DNA of 64,000 nucleotides from Shinella fusca (GTDB lineage: Bacteria; Pseudomonadota; Alphaproteobacteria; Rhizobiales; Rhizobiaceae). The notes beneath the pieces were generated by a model that was not told the origin of the DNA, ran no database searches, and was given only the letters and a program-made list of their open reading frames with translations. Positions 41,658-50,814 of this stretch are shown here, piece by piece (within the stretch, counting starts at the first letter, position 1; the number at the start of each line of letters is the position of its first letter). Made by a program: the position numbers and the translations under genes. The stretch is from positions 62,001 to 126,000 of the forward strand of contig NZ_JACHIK010000006.1 of NCBI RefSeq assembly GCF_014203155.1, in the 5' to 3' direction.

Positions 41658-43427
41658 TTGTTCGCATCGATGAAGCGCCCGGGAGCCTCCCTGGGCAGCC
41701 TCTGCAAGACAGTGTTGCACAAGCTGCCCAAGGTTCTTACCACGGCTGTGCTCTCTGCTGCCCTCATCCTGCCGGCAACCATTCCCGCGACCGTCCAGGC
41801 CGAGAGCGGCAACCGCACGCTCAAGCTCTATTTCCTCCATACGCGCGAAAAGGCCGAGATCACCTTCAAGCGCAACGGGCGCTATGATCCGCGCGGCCTC
41901 AAGCAGCTCAACCAGTTCCTGCGCGACTGGCGCCGCAACGAGCCGACGAAGATGGACCCGCGCCTCTTCGACCTCGTCTGGGAAGTCTACCAGAAGGTCG
42001 GCGCTACGGGTTACATCAACGTCGTTTCCGCCTATCGCTCGCCGGCCACGAACTCCATGCTGCGCTCGCGCACAAAGGGTGTCGCCAAGAAGAGCCAGCA
42101 CATGCTCGGCAAGGCGATGGACTTCTTCATTCCCGGCGTGAAGCTGGCGACGCTGCGCGCCACCGCCATGAAATTCCAGGTGGGCGGCGTCGGTTTCTAC
42201 CCGACCTCCGGCTCGCCCTTCGTGCATCTCGACGTCGGCAGCGTGCGCGCCTGGCCGCGCATGAGCCGGCAGGAGCTCGTCAGCCTCTTCCCGGACGGCA
42301 AGACCATGCATGTCCCGACCGACGGCAAGCCGCTGCCGGGCTACCAGCAGGCCGTCGCCGACTACAAGCGCCGCGTCGGTGCGGATGCCATCCAGGTTGC
42401 CGGCGGCGGATCGAACCCGTCCGCATCCAAGCGCAGCAAGGGCTTCCTTGCCAGTCTCTTCGGCGGAGGCGGCGACGAGGATGAAGAGCCCGAAATGATC
42501 GCCAGCAACGTCGCCATCGCCGACGATTTCGACGCGGGCGGCGGCAAGGCGAAGGCGGCGCAGGACACCACGCCCGTCGCGGCCGCCGAAACCGAGACGG
42601 AGCTTGCCTTCACCGCCCCCGTGCCCGGCAGCCGTCCGGCCTTCAAGGCGGCCGAGGAAACGACCGAGCTTGCGCTTGTCGCCCCGGCGACGAGCGGCGC
42701 GGCCGCGGCACTGGAAGCGGCGACGACGGGCGAGGACAAGCCTGAATTCGCGGACCTTTCCGCCTACAAGATCCCGCTGCCGGTCATGCTCGGCGCGCGC
42801 ACCGAGGCGGGCGATGCCCAGCCGACAGTGATGGCCGCTGCCGCCGTCGAGGAAGACGGCGAGGTGCTGGGCGTCGTTCCGGTTCCGGGCCTGCGTCCGC
42901 AGGTCGAGCTTGGCGGTTCGAGCACGGCGCTGATGGCCGCGGCGGAGGCCGACGTGGCCCTGCCGGCGTCAGCCGACCGTTCCGGCCTTGCCGCGCTCGC
43001 CGATCCGGCAAGGGACCTCGACGAAGGCGTGCCGGTCGAGATGGCCGCGCTCGAGCCGGAGGGCGGCGCCACCCGCTCGCTCGGCGGTACGGACGCCTTC
43101 TCGGCGAAGACGGCGGAAGAGGTGCCGGCCAAGGGCAGCCGCCCGAAGAAGAAGGACGCCGACGCCGCAAGCCGCGGCGCGATCCGCACCGAGCCGAAGC
43201 TGACGCAGAAGATCCTCTCGCAATGGGCGCTCGACCAGGGCCGCATGGCGACGCTCTCCAAGCCGGTCAAGGCGCCGCGCTTCGTCAGCCGCACGCTGCG
43301 CGCTGCGCCCACCACGGTCTACATGGCCGGCTTCCAGCCCGAGACGAAATCGATCGACGCAGGCCGCTTCAGCGGCACCGCCGTGAACTTCATGGAAGTG
43401 CGCAAGTTCGAGCGCGCCGAGAACTGA
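41658..43427 (+). CDS. DUF882 (YcbK/M15-type) exported protein with long repeat-bearing tail
   Basis: About 589 residues. The start is uncertain: TTG 41658 has GGAAAGAG at good distance, and the first ATG, 41670 (MKRPGASL), lacks one. Signal peptide ends at TVQA-ESGN. The DUF882 domain (about 45-200) keeps the zinc-peptidase motif H-x2-G-x-A-x-D (SQHMLGKAMDFF) and a second His (VHLDVGSVR), pointing to a peptidoglycan DD/LD-endopeptidase role (family knowledge). The remaining 370 residues are Ala/Glu-rich and carry PVPGSRP and PVPGLRP motifs with two looser relatives. In rhizobia this protein follows sigma-54 or cell-wall genes. Confidence 0.88.
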   Translation: MFASMKRPGASLGSLCKTVLHKLPKVLTTAVLSAALILPATIPATVQAESGNRTLKLYFLHTREKAEITFKRNGRYDPRGLKQLNQFLRDWRRNEPTKMDPRLFDLVWEVYQKVGATGYINVVSAYRSPATNSMLRSRTKGVAKKSQHMLGKAMDFFIPGVKLATLRATAMKFQVGGVGFYPTSGSPFVHLDVGSVRAWPRMSRQELVSLFPDGKTMHVPTDGKPLPGYQQAVADYKRRVGADAIQVAGGGSNPSASKRSKGFLASLFGGGGDEDEEPEMIASNVAIADDFDAGGGKAKAAQDTTPVAAAETETELAFTAPVPGSRPAFKAAEETTELALVAPATSGAAAALEAATTGEDKPEFADLSAYKIPLPVMLGARTEAGDAQPTVMAAAAVEEDGEVLGVVPVPGLRPQVELGGSSTALMAAAEADVALPASADRSGLAALADPARDLDEGVPVEMAALEPEGGATRSLGGTDAFSAKTAEEVPAKGSRPKKKDADAASRGAIRTEPKLTQKILSQWALDQGRMATLSKPVKAPRFVSRTLRAAPTTVYMAGFQPETKSIDAGRFSGTAVNFMEVRKFERAEN

Positions 43428-43454
43428 GCCGCACCGTTTTCTCCAGACAAAAAA

Positions 43455-43485
43455 CCCGCCGGAGCGATCCGGCGGGTTTTCGTTT
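43455..43485. terminator. Intrinsic terminator after the DUF882 gene
   Basis: CCCGCCGG-AGCGAT-CCGGCGGG followed by TTTTCGTTT, with a matching A-run on the left; it can serve both directions. Confidence 0.85.
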
Positions 43486-43520
43486 ATCGGTATTGTTGCC
43501 TCTCTCTCCATCCTCTCCGT

Positions 43521-43596
43521 CGTCATGCTCGGGCTTGACCCGAGCATCCATGCTTCGGGGCGCCGGTGGATCCTCGGCTCAAGGCCGAGGATGACG
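43521..43596. repeat. Dispersed inverted-repeat element, family D, copy 2
   Basis: Two tandem hairpins: CGTCATGCTCGGGCTTGACC with its complement, then GGATCCTCGGCTCAAGGCCGA ending GGATGACG, the same layout as copies at 22686, 53799 and 59975. Confidence 0.85.
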
Positions 43597-43641
43597 GTGG
43601 AGAGGAGGGGAGGCGCGCAGGCGCCTTGTATGGAAAGTCCC

Positions 43642-43908
43642 TTATTCGGCGTCCGGCGGCAGCTCGATCATGCCGAGGGCCTGGAGGTAGGTGTCGAGGA
43701 TGGCTTCCTGTTCCATGCGCTCGTCCTTGTCCTGCTTGCGGATCTGGATGACCTTGCGCAGGATCTTGGTGTCGAAGCCGGTTCCCTTGGCTTCGCCGTA
43801 GACGTCCTTGATGTCATCGGCGATGGTTTTCTTTTCTTCCTCGAGACGCTCGATCCGCTCGATGAACGCGCGAAGCTGGTCGCGTGCGACGCCGTGGGCA
43901 TCCGACAT
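43642..43908 (-). CDS. gapR: Nucleoid-associated protein GapR (DUF2312)
   Basis: 88 residues, the full GapR length. Charged coiled-coil N-terminus ([20 protein letters not shown]), then [20 protein letters not shown] and [19 protein letters not shown], the DUF2312 signature. GapR clamps over-twisted AT-rich DNA ahead of forks and helps type II topoisomerases; it is essential in Caulobacter. Transcribed alone. Confidence 0.95.
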   Translation of the reverse strand: MSDAHGVARDQLRAFIERIERLEEEKKTIADDIKDVYGEAKGTGFDTKILRKVIQIRKQDKDERMEQEAILDTYLQALGMIELPPDAE

Positions 43909-44022
43909 GGTCTTCTCCTTGGATGGGCTAGAAATTCGAAAGGTGCCGTGACTTGCCGCGAACTTCCGGCAAGATCAAGGCCTATCATGCGTAGCTTCGG
44001 GATTTTCCCGTGGGAGCGGGGC

Positions 44023-44328
44023 TCATTCCTTCGGGCGGTTGACCTCGAAGGCGGCCTTCTGCACGTCGCTCGCCTCGCGCTGGTGCAGCGCGCGCCACTC
44101 CTCGTAGGGCATGCCGTAGATGATGTCGCGCGAGGCTTCCTTGTCGAGCAGCACGCCCGCCTCGTTCGCAGCCTCGCGATACCAGTTGGACAGGCAATTG
44201 CGGCAGAAGCCGGCAAGGTTCATCAGGTCGATGTTCTGCACGTCCGTGCGCTCGCGCAGGTGCCGCACGAGGCGGCGGAAGGCGGCGGCCTCGAATTCGG
44301 TCTGCTGTTCCTTGGTAAGCTCGGTCAT
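44023..44328 (-). CDS. DUF1244 family protein
   Basis: 101 residues from ATG 44328 (MTELTKEQQTEFEAAAFRRL). A frame extension to 44397 lacks a better start. All-helical; AFRRLVRHLRERTDVQNIDL and NLAGFCRNCLSNWYREAANE with CxxC are the DUF1244 core. The function is unknown. The stop of the downstream-strand neighbour (N-formylglutamate amidohydrolase) ends 10 bp before this start, so both form one leftward operon. Confidence 0.92.
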   Translation of the reverse strand: MTELTKEQQTEFEAAAFRRLVRHLRERTDVQNIDLMNLAGFCRNCLSNWYREAANEAGVLLDKEASRDIIYGMPYEEWRALHQREASDVQKAAFEVNRPKE

Positions 44329-44338
44329 CGCGTCTGTC

Positions 44339-45127
44339 TCAATAGGGTCCGGTGCGGGAGGGGAATATCTCGTATGTGTGCAGGGCCGGGTCCGCATTCA
44401 ACCGCGCGAAGACCGGCGCGAGGCGATCGACCCAGCGAGCGATGCCGGCTTCGTCGCCGATCTCGTCCTGGCGGATCTCGATGAGCGCGTGGGCAATGCC
44501 GGGCTTCATGCAGTGGCGGAACATGGTGTCGCCGCGCAGCGCCCCGTCATAGGGCTCGTTGTCGCCGACCACGACGTCGCCGGGCGCTTCCAGTTCGGCG
44601 AGCAGCGGGCGGACGGCGCGGGGATCGCTGTCCCACAGCACCGTCACATGCCAGGGGCGCGGCACGCCCTTCCAGGCCGGCGTGAAGGAATGCATGGAGA
44701 GGACGAGCGGCGCCTTGCCGGTCTTCGCGGCGACCGCGCTTATCGTTGCGGACACAGCATCGTGATAGGGGCGGTGGAAGGTATCGAGCCGGTATTGCCA
44801 TTCTTCGGGCGTGATCGGATGATTGCCTGGAACGATCGCGCCGTCGGAAATGCGCATGACGAGCGTCGGGTCGTCCTCGCCGCGGTTGGGGTCGATCAGG
44901 AGGCGGGAAAAGCGGCTCATGACCACCGGCGCGTTCAGCCGGGCATTGAGGCCGCGCACCACGCCCTCGACGCCGATATCGTAGGCGATGTGGCGCCCGA
45001 AGGCGCTTTCCGGCAGGCCGAGGCGGCCGTAGCGTTCGGGGAGGAGATTGGTGGCATGGTCCGCCAGGATGACGAGCCCGAGGGTGAGGTCGCCGTCGAT
45101 GATCTCGAAGGGGGAATGGTCCTGCAT
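44339..45127 (-). CDS. N-formylglutamate amidohydrolase family protein (copy 2)
   Basis: 262 residues from ATG 45127 (MQDHSPFEIIDGDLT); the frame is open to 45283 but relatives start here. Family motifs are LVILADHATNLLPERYG, SRFSRLLIDPNRGEDDPTL, LSMHSFTPAW, VGDNEPYDG and HALIEIRQDEI. It belongs to the shorter branch of the family, more distant from the gene at 10863; the two do not align beyond the core. The substrate is unknown. It is co-directional with DUF1244. Confidence 0.92.
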   Translation of the reverse strand: MQDHSPFEIIDGDLTLGLVILADHATNLLPERYGRLGLPESAFGRHIAYDIGVEGVVRGLNARLNAPVVMSRFSRLLIDPNRGEDDPTLVMRISDGAIVPGNHPITPEEWQYRLDTFHRPYHDAVSATISAVAAKTGKAPLVLSMHSFTPAWKGVPRPWHVTVLWDSDPRAVRPLLAELEAPGDVVVGDNEPYDGALRGDTMFRHCMKPGIAHALIEIRQDEIGDEAGIARWVDRLAPVFARLNADPALHTYEIFPSRTGPY

Positions 45128-45323
45128 GCTTTCGCCGATTGTGCGCCCGTGTCCTTTCCGTGATCGCACGGGGCGAGCTTGCCTGCAAGGCGCAAGGCCT
45201 GCGGTTGCAGGATTGATTCCCCTCGTTGTCGTGAAAATGTAATCGATTAGTGTTGCGTTGACATTCATGCCCCGCCGTCGCAAGAAAGCGCATATTCAAA
45301 TCAACGGAGTTCCATCGGAAGCC

Positions 45324-45800
45324 GTGAGAACCAAGAGCACCAGCCCGTTCTTCCCGAAAGCCGGCAGCCTTTTCCAGGCCGGCCTCTTCCTCCTTGCGGG
45401 TTTCTTCGCCCTTTCCGTGCCCGGTGAGGCCAGGGCCGAATTCCGCGTCTGCAACGGCACGCAGAACCTCGTCGGCGTCGCCATCGGCTACCGCGCCAAG
45501 GAAGGCTGGATCACCGAAGGCTGGTGGCAGGTGCCCGCCACGACCTGCGCCACCCTGATCGAGGGCGAGCTGCAGTCGCGCTACTACTATCTCTATGCCG
45601 AGGACGCCGCCCGCGGCGGCCGCTGGACCGGTGACGTCAACATGTGCGTCGCCGAGAACGAGTTCAAGATCACCGGCGTGAAGGACTGCTTCGCGCGCGG
45701 TTTCCAGCGCATGGGCTTCAAGGAATATGACACGGGGCGGCAGGGAAGCTGGATGGTACAGCTTTCAGACACGCCAGGGACGCAGGAAAGCCAGAACTGA
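45324..45800 (+). CDS. DUF1036 family exported protein
   Basis: 158 residues if started at GTG 45324, which follows CGGAGTTCC and gives a clean signal peptide (RTKSTSPFFPKAGSLFQAGL to GEARA-EFRV). ATG 45267 and TTG 45258 are in frame and give a longer, basic N-terminus. The mature part is the DUF1036 domain (about 40-150: FRVCNGTQNLVGVAIGYR, GWWQVPATTCATLI, CFARGFQRMGFKEYDTG) with four Cys. The function is unknown. The stop TGA overlaps the pyk ATG, so translation is coupled. Confidence 0.9.
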   Translation: MRTKSTSPFFPKAGSLFQAGLFLLAGFFALSVPGEARAEFRVCNGTQNLVGVAIGYRAKEGWITEGWWQVPATTCATLIEGELQSRYYYLYAEDAARGGRWTGDVNMCVAENEFKITGVKDCFARGFQRMGFKEYDTGRQGSWMVQLSDTPGTQESQN

Positions 45801-47239
45801 TGAGACGGAACAGAAAAGTCAAAATCCTCGCCACGCTCGGACCGGCATCGTCTGACGAGCAGATGATCCAGAAGCTGCATGAGGCGGGAGCAGACCTGTT
45901 CCGCATCAACATGAGCCATGCCAGCCACGACGTGATGCGCACGCTGATCAGCCGCATCCGCGCCGTCGAGGCCCGCTGCGGCCGGCCGATCGGCATCCTC
46001 GCCGACCTCCAGGGCCCGAAGCTGCGCGTCGGCAAGTTCGCCAACGGCTCGGAAGAGCTGAAGCCCGGCCAGACCTTCACGCTCGACAACAAGGACGTGC
46101 CCGGCGACAACACCCGCGTCTTCCTGCCCCATCCGGAAATCCTCGAAGCGGTCAAGCCCGGCCATCGCCTCCTGATCGACGACGGCAAGCTGCACCTTCG
46201 CGCCGAGAGCGCCGACGGCAAGTCCATCGTCTGCACCGTCATTTCCGGCACGAAGATCTCCGACCGCAAGGGCGTGAGCCTGCCCGACACGCTGCTCGGC
46301 GTCGGCGTGCTGACCGAGAAGGACCGTGTCGACCTCGATGCGGTGCTCGCGACCGGCAGCGTCGACTGGGTGGCCCTTTCCTTCGTCCAGCGGCCCGAAG
46401 ACCTGGCCGAAGTGCGCAAGATCGCGCGCGGCCGCGTCGGCCTGATGTCGAAGATCGAAAAGCCCCAGGCCGTCGAGCGCATCGAGGAGATCATCGAGCT
46501 TTCCGACGCTCTCATGGTGGCGCGTGGCGACCTTGGCGTGGAAATGCCGCTGGAAGCCGTTCCGGGCATCCAGAAGCAGCTCATCCGCGCCTGCCGCCGC
46601 CAAGGCAAGCCGGTCGTCGTCGCAACCCAGATGCTGGAATCGATGATCTCCGCGCCGGTGCCGACCCGCGCCGAGGTCTCCGACGTCGCGACCGCTGTCT
46701 TCGAAGGCGCGGACGCCGTCATGCTGTCGGCCGAGTCGGCCTCCGGCGACTATCCGGTCGAAGCCGTCTCCACCATGGCCTCCATCGCCAGCAAGGTCGA
46801 GCGCGACCCGCATTATCCGGGTATCATCTATGCCCAGCGCTCGACGCCCGAAGCGACCGGCGCCGACGCCATCTCGCTCGCTGCCCGGCAGATCGCCGAG
46901 ACGCTGAAGCTGTCGGCCATCGTCTGTTACACCTCCTCGGGCACGACGGGCCTGCGCGCGGCGCGCGAGCGGCCGGAAGTGCCGGTGCTGGCGCTTTCGC
47001 CGGTCATCGAGACGGCGCGGCGCCTGTCGGTTGTCTGGGGCCTGCACTGCGTCGTCACGGGCGATGCGACGGATCTCGACGACATGGTCAACCGCGCCTG
47101 CCGCATCGTCGTCAGCGAGGAGTTCGGCAAGCCCGGCGACCGCATCATCATCTCGGCCGGCGTTCCGCTCGGCACGCCCGGCGCGACGAACATGCTGCGC
47201 ATCGCCTACATCGCCGCCGACGGCGTCAGCGGCGTCTGA
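45800..47239 (+). CDS. pyk: Pyruvate kinase
   Basis: 479 residues. Converts phosphoenolpyruvate and ADP to pyruvate and ATP. Visible motifs are KILATLGPASSDE at the start, RINMSHAS, ADLQGPKLRVGKF, LVSKIEKPQAVERI-like (LMSKIEKPQAVERIEEI), MVARGDLGVEMPLE (metal and K+ site), and VATQMLESMISAPVPTRAEV. The C-terminal allosteric domain (about 350-479) is intact. It overlaps the DUF1036 stop and has its own terminator. Confidence 0.97.
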   Translation: MRRNRKVKILATLGPASSDEQMIQKLHEAGADLFRINMSHASHDVMRTLISRIRAVEARCGRPIGILADLQGPKLRVGKFANGSEELKPGQTFTLDNKDVPGDNTRVFLPHPEILEAVKPGHRLLIDDGKLHLRAESADGKSIVCTVISGTKISDRKGVSLPDTLLGVGVLTEKDRVDLDAVLATGSVDWVALSFVQRPEDLAEVRKIARGRVGLMSKIEKPQAVERIEEIIELSDALMVARGDLGVEMPLEAVPGIQKQLIRACRRQGKPVVVATQMLESMISAPVPTRAEVSDVATAVFEGADAVMLSAESASGDYPVEAVSTMASIASKVERDPHYPGIIYAQRSTPEATGADAISLAARQIAETLKLSAIVCYTSSGTTGLRAARERPEVPVLALSPVIETARRLSVVWGLHCVVTGDATDLDDMVNRACRIVVSEEFGKPGDRIIISAGVPLGTPGATNMLRIAYIAADGVSGV

Positions 47240-47265
47240 GCGGGCGATTTCCGGCAATCTATCGA

Positions 47266-47290
47266 AGGCGGGCTCCGGCCCGCCTTTTTG
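47266..47290 (+). terminator. Intrinsic terminator after pyk
   Basis: GGCGGGC-TCCG-GCCCGCC followed by TTTTTG. Confidence 0.85.
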
Positions 47291-47310
47291 ATTCCAGCGC
47301 ATCGGGAATG

Positions 47311-47446
47311 CCCCTCATCCGCCTGCCGGCACCTTCTCCCCGCAAGCGGGGCGAAGGGGTAGGGCGCACCGTTTTCCTCAAGCAATGCCCGTTCATGGGG
47401 CACGTCCCCTCTCCCCGCTTGCGGGGAGAGGGTTAGGGTGAGGGGC
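47311..47446. repeat. Dispersed palindromic element, family C, copy 2
   Basis: Begins CCCCTCATCCGCCTGCCGGC and ends in an inverted GTGAGGGGC. Internal hairpins TCTCCCCGCAAGCGGGGCGA and TCTCCCCGCTTGCGGGGAGA correspond to those at 20997-21120; the loop between them differs. Confidence 0.85.
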
Positions 47447-47479
47447 AAGACTGCATATGCCGCCCTTGCGGGAGAGACT

Positions 47480-48085
47480 CTACGTCCGCTGGCCGGTCAG
47501 CTTCTCGGCGAGATCGCCGTATTCCTTCTGCGCCTGCCGCTCGGTGGGGTAGACGTCGAGGAAGCGTTCCCAGGCTTTCAGGGCCATCTCGTCGCGGCCG
47601 GTCTGGGTCATGATGGCGGCGACGCCCGCGAGCGCGCCGAAGTGGCGGGGCTCGATCCGCAGCACCTGGTTGATGTCCGACATGGACTTGCGGTAGTTGC
47701 CCATCTTGAAATGCAGCGTGGCGCGCTGGTTCCAGCCCTCGACATAGTCGGGCTTCAGGCGAATCGCCTCGTCGAGGAAATCGAGCGCGGCGGCATTGTT
47801 GTCCTCGCTCATCGCCTTGTCGGCCCACTGGATGAGGAGGTTGACGGTGGCGCTGCCGGAATCCTGCCATTCCCGGCGGATCCGGTCCGCGATGCCCTTG
47901 GCGGCGTCCGTGTCGCGTTCGTGCTTCAATTCGGTGAAGAGCGAGTCGAGACGCTGGGCCTGCGTGGGGAAGGCCCCGGCCTCGGCGGAAGCGGTCTGCG
48001 CCGATTGCGCGAGGACAGGGGCCGGCAGGGCGCCGGCAAGGCAAAGGCAGAGCGTGAGAAACACGAAAAAACGCATGGCGCTCAT
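47480..48085 (-). CDS. Tetratricopeptide-repeat protein, exported
   Basis: 201 residues from ATG 48085 (ATG 48076 is an alternative giving MRFFVFLTLCLCLAG). Signal peptide to about LPAPVLA-QSAQ. Helical TPR repeats (about 70-190, LDFLDEAIRLKPDYVEGWNQ, YRKSMSDINQVLRIEPRHF, AIMTQTGRDEMALKAWERFL). Probably a periplasmic scaffold; partner unknown. Widely conserved in rhizobia next to rpmJ (judged from memory). Confidence 0.88.
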   Translation of the reverse strand: MSAMRFFVFLTLCLCLAGALPAPVLAQSAQTASAEAGAFPTQAQRLDSLFTELKHERDTDAAKGIADRIRREWQDSGSATVNLLIQWADKAMSEDNNAAALDFLDEAIRLKPDYVEGWNQRATLHFKMGNYRKSMSDINQVLRIEPRHFGALAGVAAIMTQTGRDEMALKAWERFLDVYPTERQAQKEYGDLAEKLTGQRT

Positions 48086-48168
48086 GGTAGAGCGCCTGCG
48101 CCGAACGTCAAACTGGTATTTTCGATCATCACTTCCCGCCCATGCGGAAAGGCGACCCCTACGCCCAA

Positions 48169-48294
48169 TCAGCCCTGACGAGCCTTGAAGCGCGGGTTCT
48201 GCTTGTTGATGATGTAGACACGGCCCTTGCGGCGAACAAGGCGGTTCTCGCGGTGGCGGGCCTTGAGCGACTTGAGCGAATTCTTGATCTTCAT
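48169..48294 (-). CDS. rpmJ: 50S ribosomal protein L36
   Basis: 41 residues: [20 protein letters not shown] then [21 protein letters not shown], read directly from the leftward strand. This is the Zn-free (Cys-less) form of bL36 usual in alphaproteobacteria. It is a lone gene rather than part of the spc operon. It lies between the TPR gene and purK. Confidence 0.95.
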   Translation of the reverse strand: MKIKNSLKSLKARHRENRLVRRKGRVYIINKQNPRFKARQG

Positions 48295-48453
48295 TTTTCT
48301 GATCCGCGTATTGCAGGGCGACTCGAGTTCGCCGGATTTCCTCAATCAAAAACGCGCCGTTTCGGGCGCGCTTTCAGGTTGGCAGGCATGTACCGCGTGA
48401 TATCCGGGCTGTCAACCGTGGGCGGCAGGTTTTCCAGCCTTCCACGGCCTGTT

Positions 48454-49512
48454 TCAGCCGGTGAGCCGCGTGACGTGGCCCATCTTGCGGCCGGGGCGGG
48501 CCTCGGTCTTGCCGTAGAGATGGACGAGCACGTCCGGCGTTTCGAGCCAGGCGGGAACGTCGTCGATGTCGTCGCCGATGAGGTTCTGCATCACGCAGTC
48601 CGAATGGCGGCGCGGGTCGCCGAGCGGGTGGCCGGAAACCGCGCGGATATGCTGCTCGAACTGCGAGACGATGCAGGCCGCCTCCGTCCAGTGGCCGGAA
48701 TTGTGCACGCGCGGGGCGATCTCGTTGGCGACGAGCCCGCCGTCCGGCAGCACGAAGAACTCGACGCCGATGACGCCGACATAGGAAAGGCTGTCGAGGA
48801 TCGCGCGCGCCGCCCTGCGGGCCTGGTCCGCCGTCGCCTCGCCGATGCGGGCGGGGAGCGTCGAGGTGTGCAGGATGCCGTTGCGGTGGACGTTCTCGGC
48901 GGGATCGTAGCAGGCGATGGTGCCGTTCGCGTCACGCGCGGCGATGATGGAGATTTCCCGCTCGAAGGGCACGAGGCTTTCCAGGATGAGCGGCACGCCG
49001 CCGAGTGCCTCGAAGGCGCCCTCGCGGCTTTCGGCCGGCGAGCGGAACAGGCGCTGGCCCTTGCCGTCATAGCCGAGCCGGCGGGTCTTCAGGACGCCGA
49101 CGCCGCCGAAGCGGTCGAGTGCGGCCTCGAGGTCGGCCTGGCTGTCCACGGCGGCGAAATCGGCGGTCGGGATGGCGCAGTCGCGGATGAAGCTCTTTTC
49201 GACGAGGCGGTCCTGCGAGACTTCCAGCGCGCGCGGCGGCGGATAGACCGGAACGGACTGCGCCAGCATCGCGGCGGCGGAAACGGGCACGTTCTCGAAT
49301 TCGTAGGTCACGACGTCCGAAAGGCGGGCAAGCTCGGCAAGCGCCTCGGCGTCGTCATAGGCCGCGACGATCTGGGCGTTGGCGACCTGCGCGGCCGGGC
49401 AGTCGGCCTGCGGTTCCAGGACGACGGTGCGGAAATTCAGCCGGGCGGCCGCCATGGCCAGCATGCGGCCGAGCTGGCCGCCGCCGATGATGCCGATCGT
49501 CTTCGCGCTCAT
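48454..49512 (-). CDS. purK: 5-(carboxyamino)imidazole ribonucleotide synthase
   Basis: 352 residues from ATG 49512 ([20 protein letters not shown]); a longer frame exists but the start overlaps the purE stop in an ATGA junction. ATP-grasp enzyme: [14 protein letters not shown]-terminus, [22 protein letters not shown] (the ATP-grasp loop), [31 protein letters not shown]. It carboxylates AIR with bicarbonate and ATP in purine synthesis. Operon with purE. Confidence 0.96.
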   Translation of the reverse strand: MSAKTIGIIGGGQLGRMLAMAAARLNFRTVVLEPQADCPAAQVANAQIVAAYDDAEALAELARLSDVVTYEFENVPVSAAAMLAQSVPVYPPPRALEVSQDRLVEKSFIRDCAIPTADFAAVDSQADLEAALDRFGGVGVLKTRRLGYDGKGQRLFRSPAESREGAFEALGGVPLILESLVPFEREISIIAARDANGTIACYDPAENVHRNGILHTSTLPARIGEATADQARRAARAILDSLSYVGVIGVEFFVLPDGGLVANEIAPRVHNSGHWTEAACIVSQFEQHIRAVSGHPLGDPRRHSDCVMQNLIGDDIDDVPAWLETPDVLVHLYGKTEARPGRKMGHVTRLTG

Positions 49513-50012
49513 AGGGGGCCGTCCACGGGGTATTCGGCGACGGCATTCGACTGCTGCTCGCGCCATTCGTCGAGGCGGTGGGCAAGCTCGGGATCGCCGA
49601 GGGCAAGGACGGCGGCGGCAAGCAGCGCGGCGTTGACCGCGCCCGCCCGGCCGATGGCGAGCGTGCCGACGGGAATGCCGGCCGGCATCTGCACGATGGA
49701 AAGCAGGCTGTCCTGCCCGGACAGCGCCTTGGACTGGACGGGAACGCCGAAGACCGGCAGCGGCGTCATGGCCGCGGCCATGCCGGGAAGGTGCGCCGCC
49801 CCGCCCGCGCCGGCGACGATCACCTTGAAGCCCTCCGCCTTGGCGCCGCGCGCGAAGCTGTAGAGCCGGTCCGGCGTGCGGTGGGCCGAGATGATGCGCG
49901 CCTCGTAGTCGACGCCGAGCGCATCGAGCGTATCGGCAGCGTTCTTCATCGTCTCCCAGTCGGACTGGCTTCCCATGATGATGGCGACGGGGGGCGTTTC
50001 TGTCGTGTCCAA
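49509..50012 (-). CDS. purE: 5-(carboxyamino)imidazole ribonucleotide mutase
   Basis: 167 residues, class I PurE. Motifs are [14 protein letters not shown] at the N-terminus, [16 protein letters not shown] (catalytic His), [15 protein letters not shown] and [20 protein letters not shown]. It moves the carboxylate of N5-CAIR to C4. The stop overlaps purK by 4 bp. A DUF465 gene lies 15 bp upstream on the same strand. Confidence 0.97.
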   Translation of the reverse strand: MDTTETPPVAIIMGSQSDWETMKNAADTLDALGVDYEARIISAHRTPDRLYSFARGAKAEGFKVIVAGAGGAAHLPGMAAAMTPLPVFGVPVQSKALSGQDSLLSIVQMPAGIPVGTLAIGRAGAVNAALLAAAVLALGDPELAHRLDEWREQQSNAVAEYPVDGPL

Positions 50013-50027
50013 GGCGTCTCGTCCGTT

Positions 50028-50231
50028 TCAGGCGATGATGTCGGGAATGATCTGGTCTTCCAGCTTGGAGATCTTGTCCTTCAAGATCAGCTTCTTCTTC
50101 TTCATGCGCTGGATTCTGAGGGCTTCGCAGCCGGTCTGGATCATGGCGTTGATCGCGGTGTCGTAGTCTTCGTGCTCCTGGCGCAGCCGTGCAACGGCAA
50201 GCCGCAATTCAGCCTGATCCTGGTCTGCCAT
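50028..50231 (-). CDS. DUF465 (YdcH-like) small coiled-coil protein, copy 1
   Basis: 67 residues from ATG 50231 (MADQDQAELRLAVARLRQEH), with GGGGAA upstream. A single long helical hairpin with the DUF465 core LRIQRMKKKKLILKDKISKL. It is probably co-transcribed with purE-purK. A paralogue sits divergently at 50450. The function is unknown. Confidence 0.9.
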   Translation of the reverse strand: MADQDQAELRLAVARLRQEHEDYDTAINAMIQTGCEALRIQRMKKKKLILKDKISKLEDQIIPDIIA

Positions 50232-50449
50232 GCTATTCGTTCCCCGTCTTCCCGGTTGCGGGCCGGTTCGCCGCCCCGCAGCCTCCATGAAGGCTGCTCC
50301 TACCACGAAAGCCCCGGTAACGGGAAGTTATCCCTCGCCACGTTTTCGCCTTCGACAAATGAAAAATGACATGGCACACTCGTACTGTTGCAACCTGGAC
50401 CACCCGGCACGCAAGTGACCGGGTGCAAGCAAAAGGAAGGAACTGTCAC

Positions 50450-50623
50450 ATGTCGATTGAGGCCCATCTGGCAACGCTCGAAAAGAAGCATTTCGCTCTG
50501 GAAGAAGAGCTGCATGCCGCAATGAACCGCCCCTCCGCGGAGGACCAGTCGATTGCGGATCTCAAGCGTCGCAAGCTGCGCATCAAGGATGAGATCGAGC
50601 GCCTTCGCTCGACGGCTCACTGA
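50450..50623 (+). CDS. DUF465 (YdcH-like) small coiled-coil protein, copy 2
   Basis: 57 residues (MSIEAHLATLEKKHFALEEE, ending ADLKRRKLRIKDEIERLRST), with AAAGGAAGGA upstream. Same fold and the core LKRRKLRIKDEI as its divergent neighbour, which it parallels over the C-terminal 25 residues. No function known. Followed by about 190 bp with a GCTCCGTATGGGAGC stem and a strong GC hairpin (50755-50787). Confidence 0.9.
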   Translation: MSIEAHLATLEKKHFALEEELHAAMNRPSAEDQSIADLKRRKLRIKDEIERLRSTAH

Positions 50624-50754
50624 AAAGACAGGGATTTTTCCAAGGATTTTCGAAAGGGAAGACGGTCGCAGGAATGGCAGCTCCGTATGGGAGCGCAGGG
50701 TTAGGAGCCCGTCTGGCGAAACCGCCCCTTGATACGAAATCATAATTTCCGTCC

Positions 50755-50787
50755 GCCCCGGCCTGCTCGATCAGCATGCCGGGGCGC
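50755..50787. terminator. Strong hairpin between DUF465 and ArsR genes
   Basis: CGCCCCGGC and GCCGGGGCG pair, enclosing TGCTGATCGAGCA-like complementary bases, with a weak T run. Convergent genes end on both sides, so a shared terminator is likely. Confidence 0.55.
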
Positions 50788-50814
50788 TGTGTTTCAGGAT
50801 GGGACAGGCGGGGC

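Noticed and set aside
50640..50755. Small RNA between DUF465 copy 2 and the ArsR gene
   Set aside because: Only one five-pair stem and no promoter or clear terminator; not enough to call.
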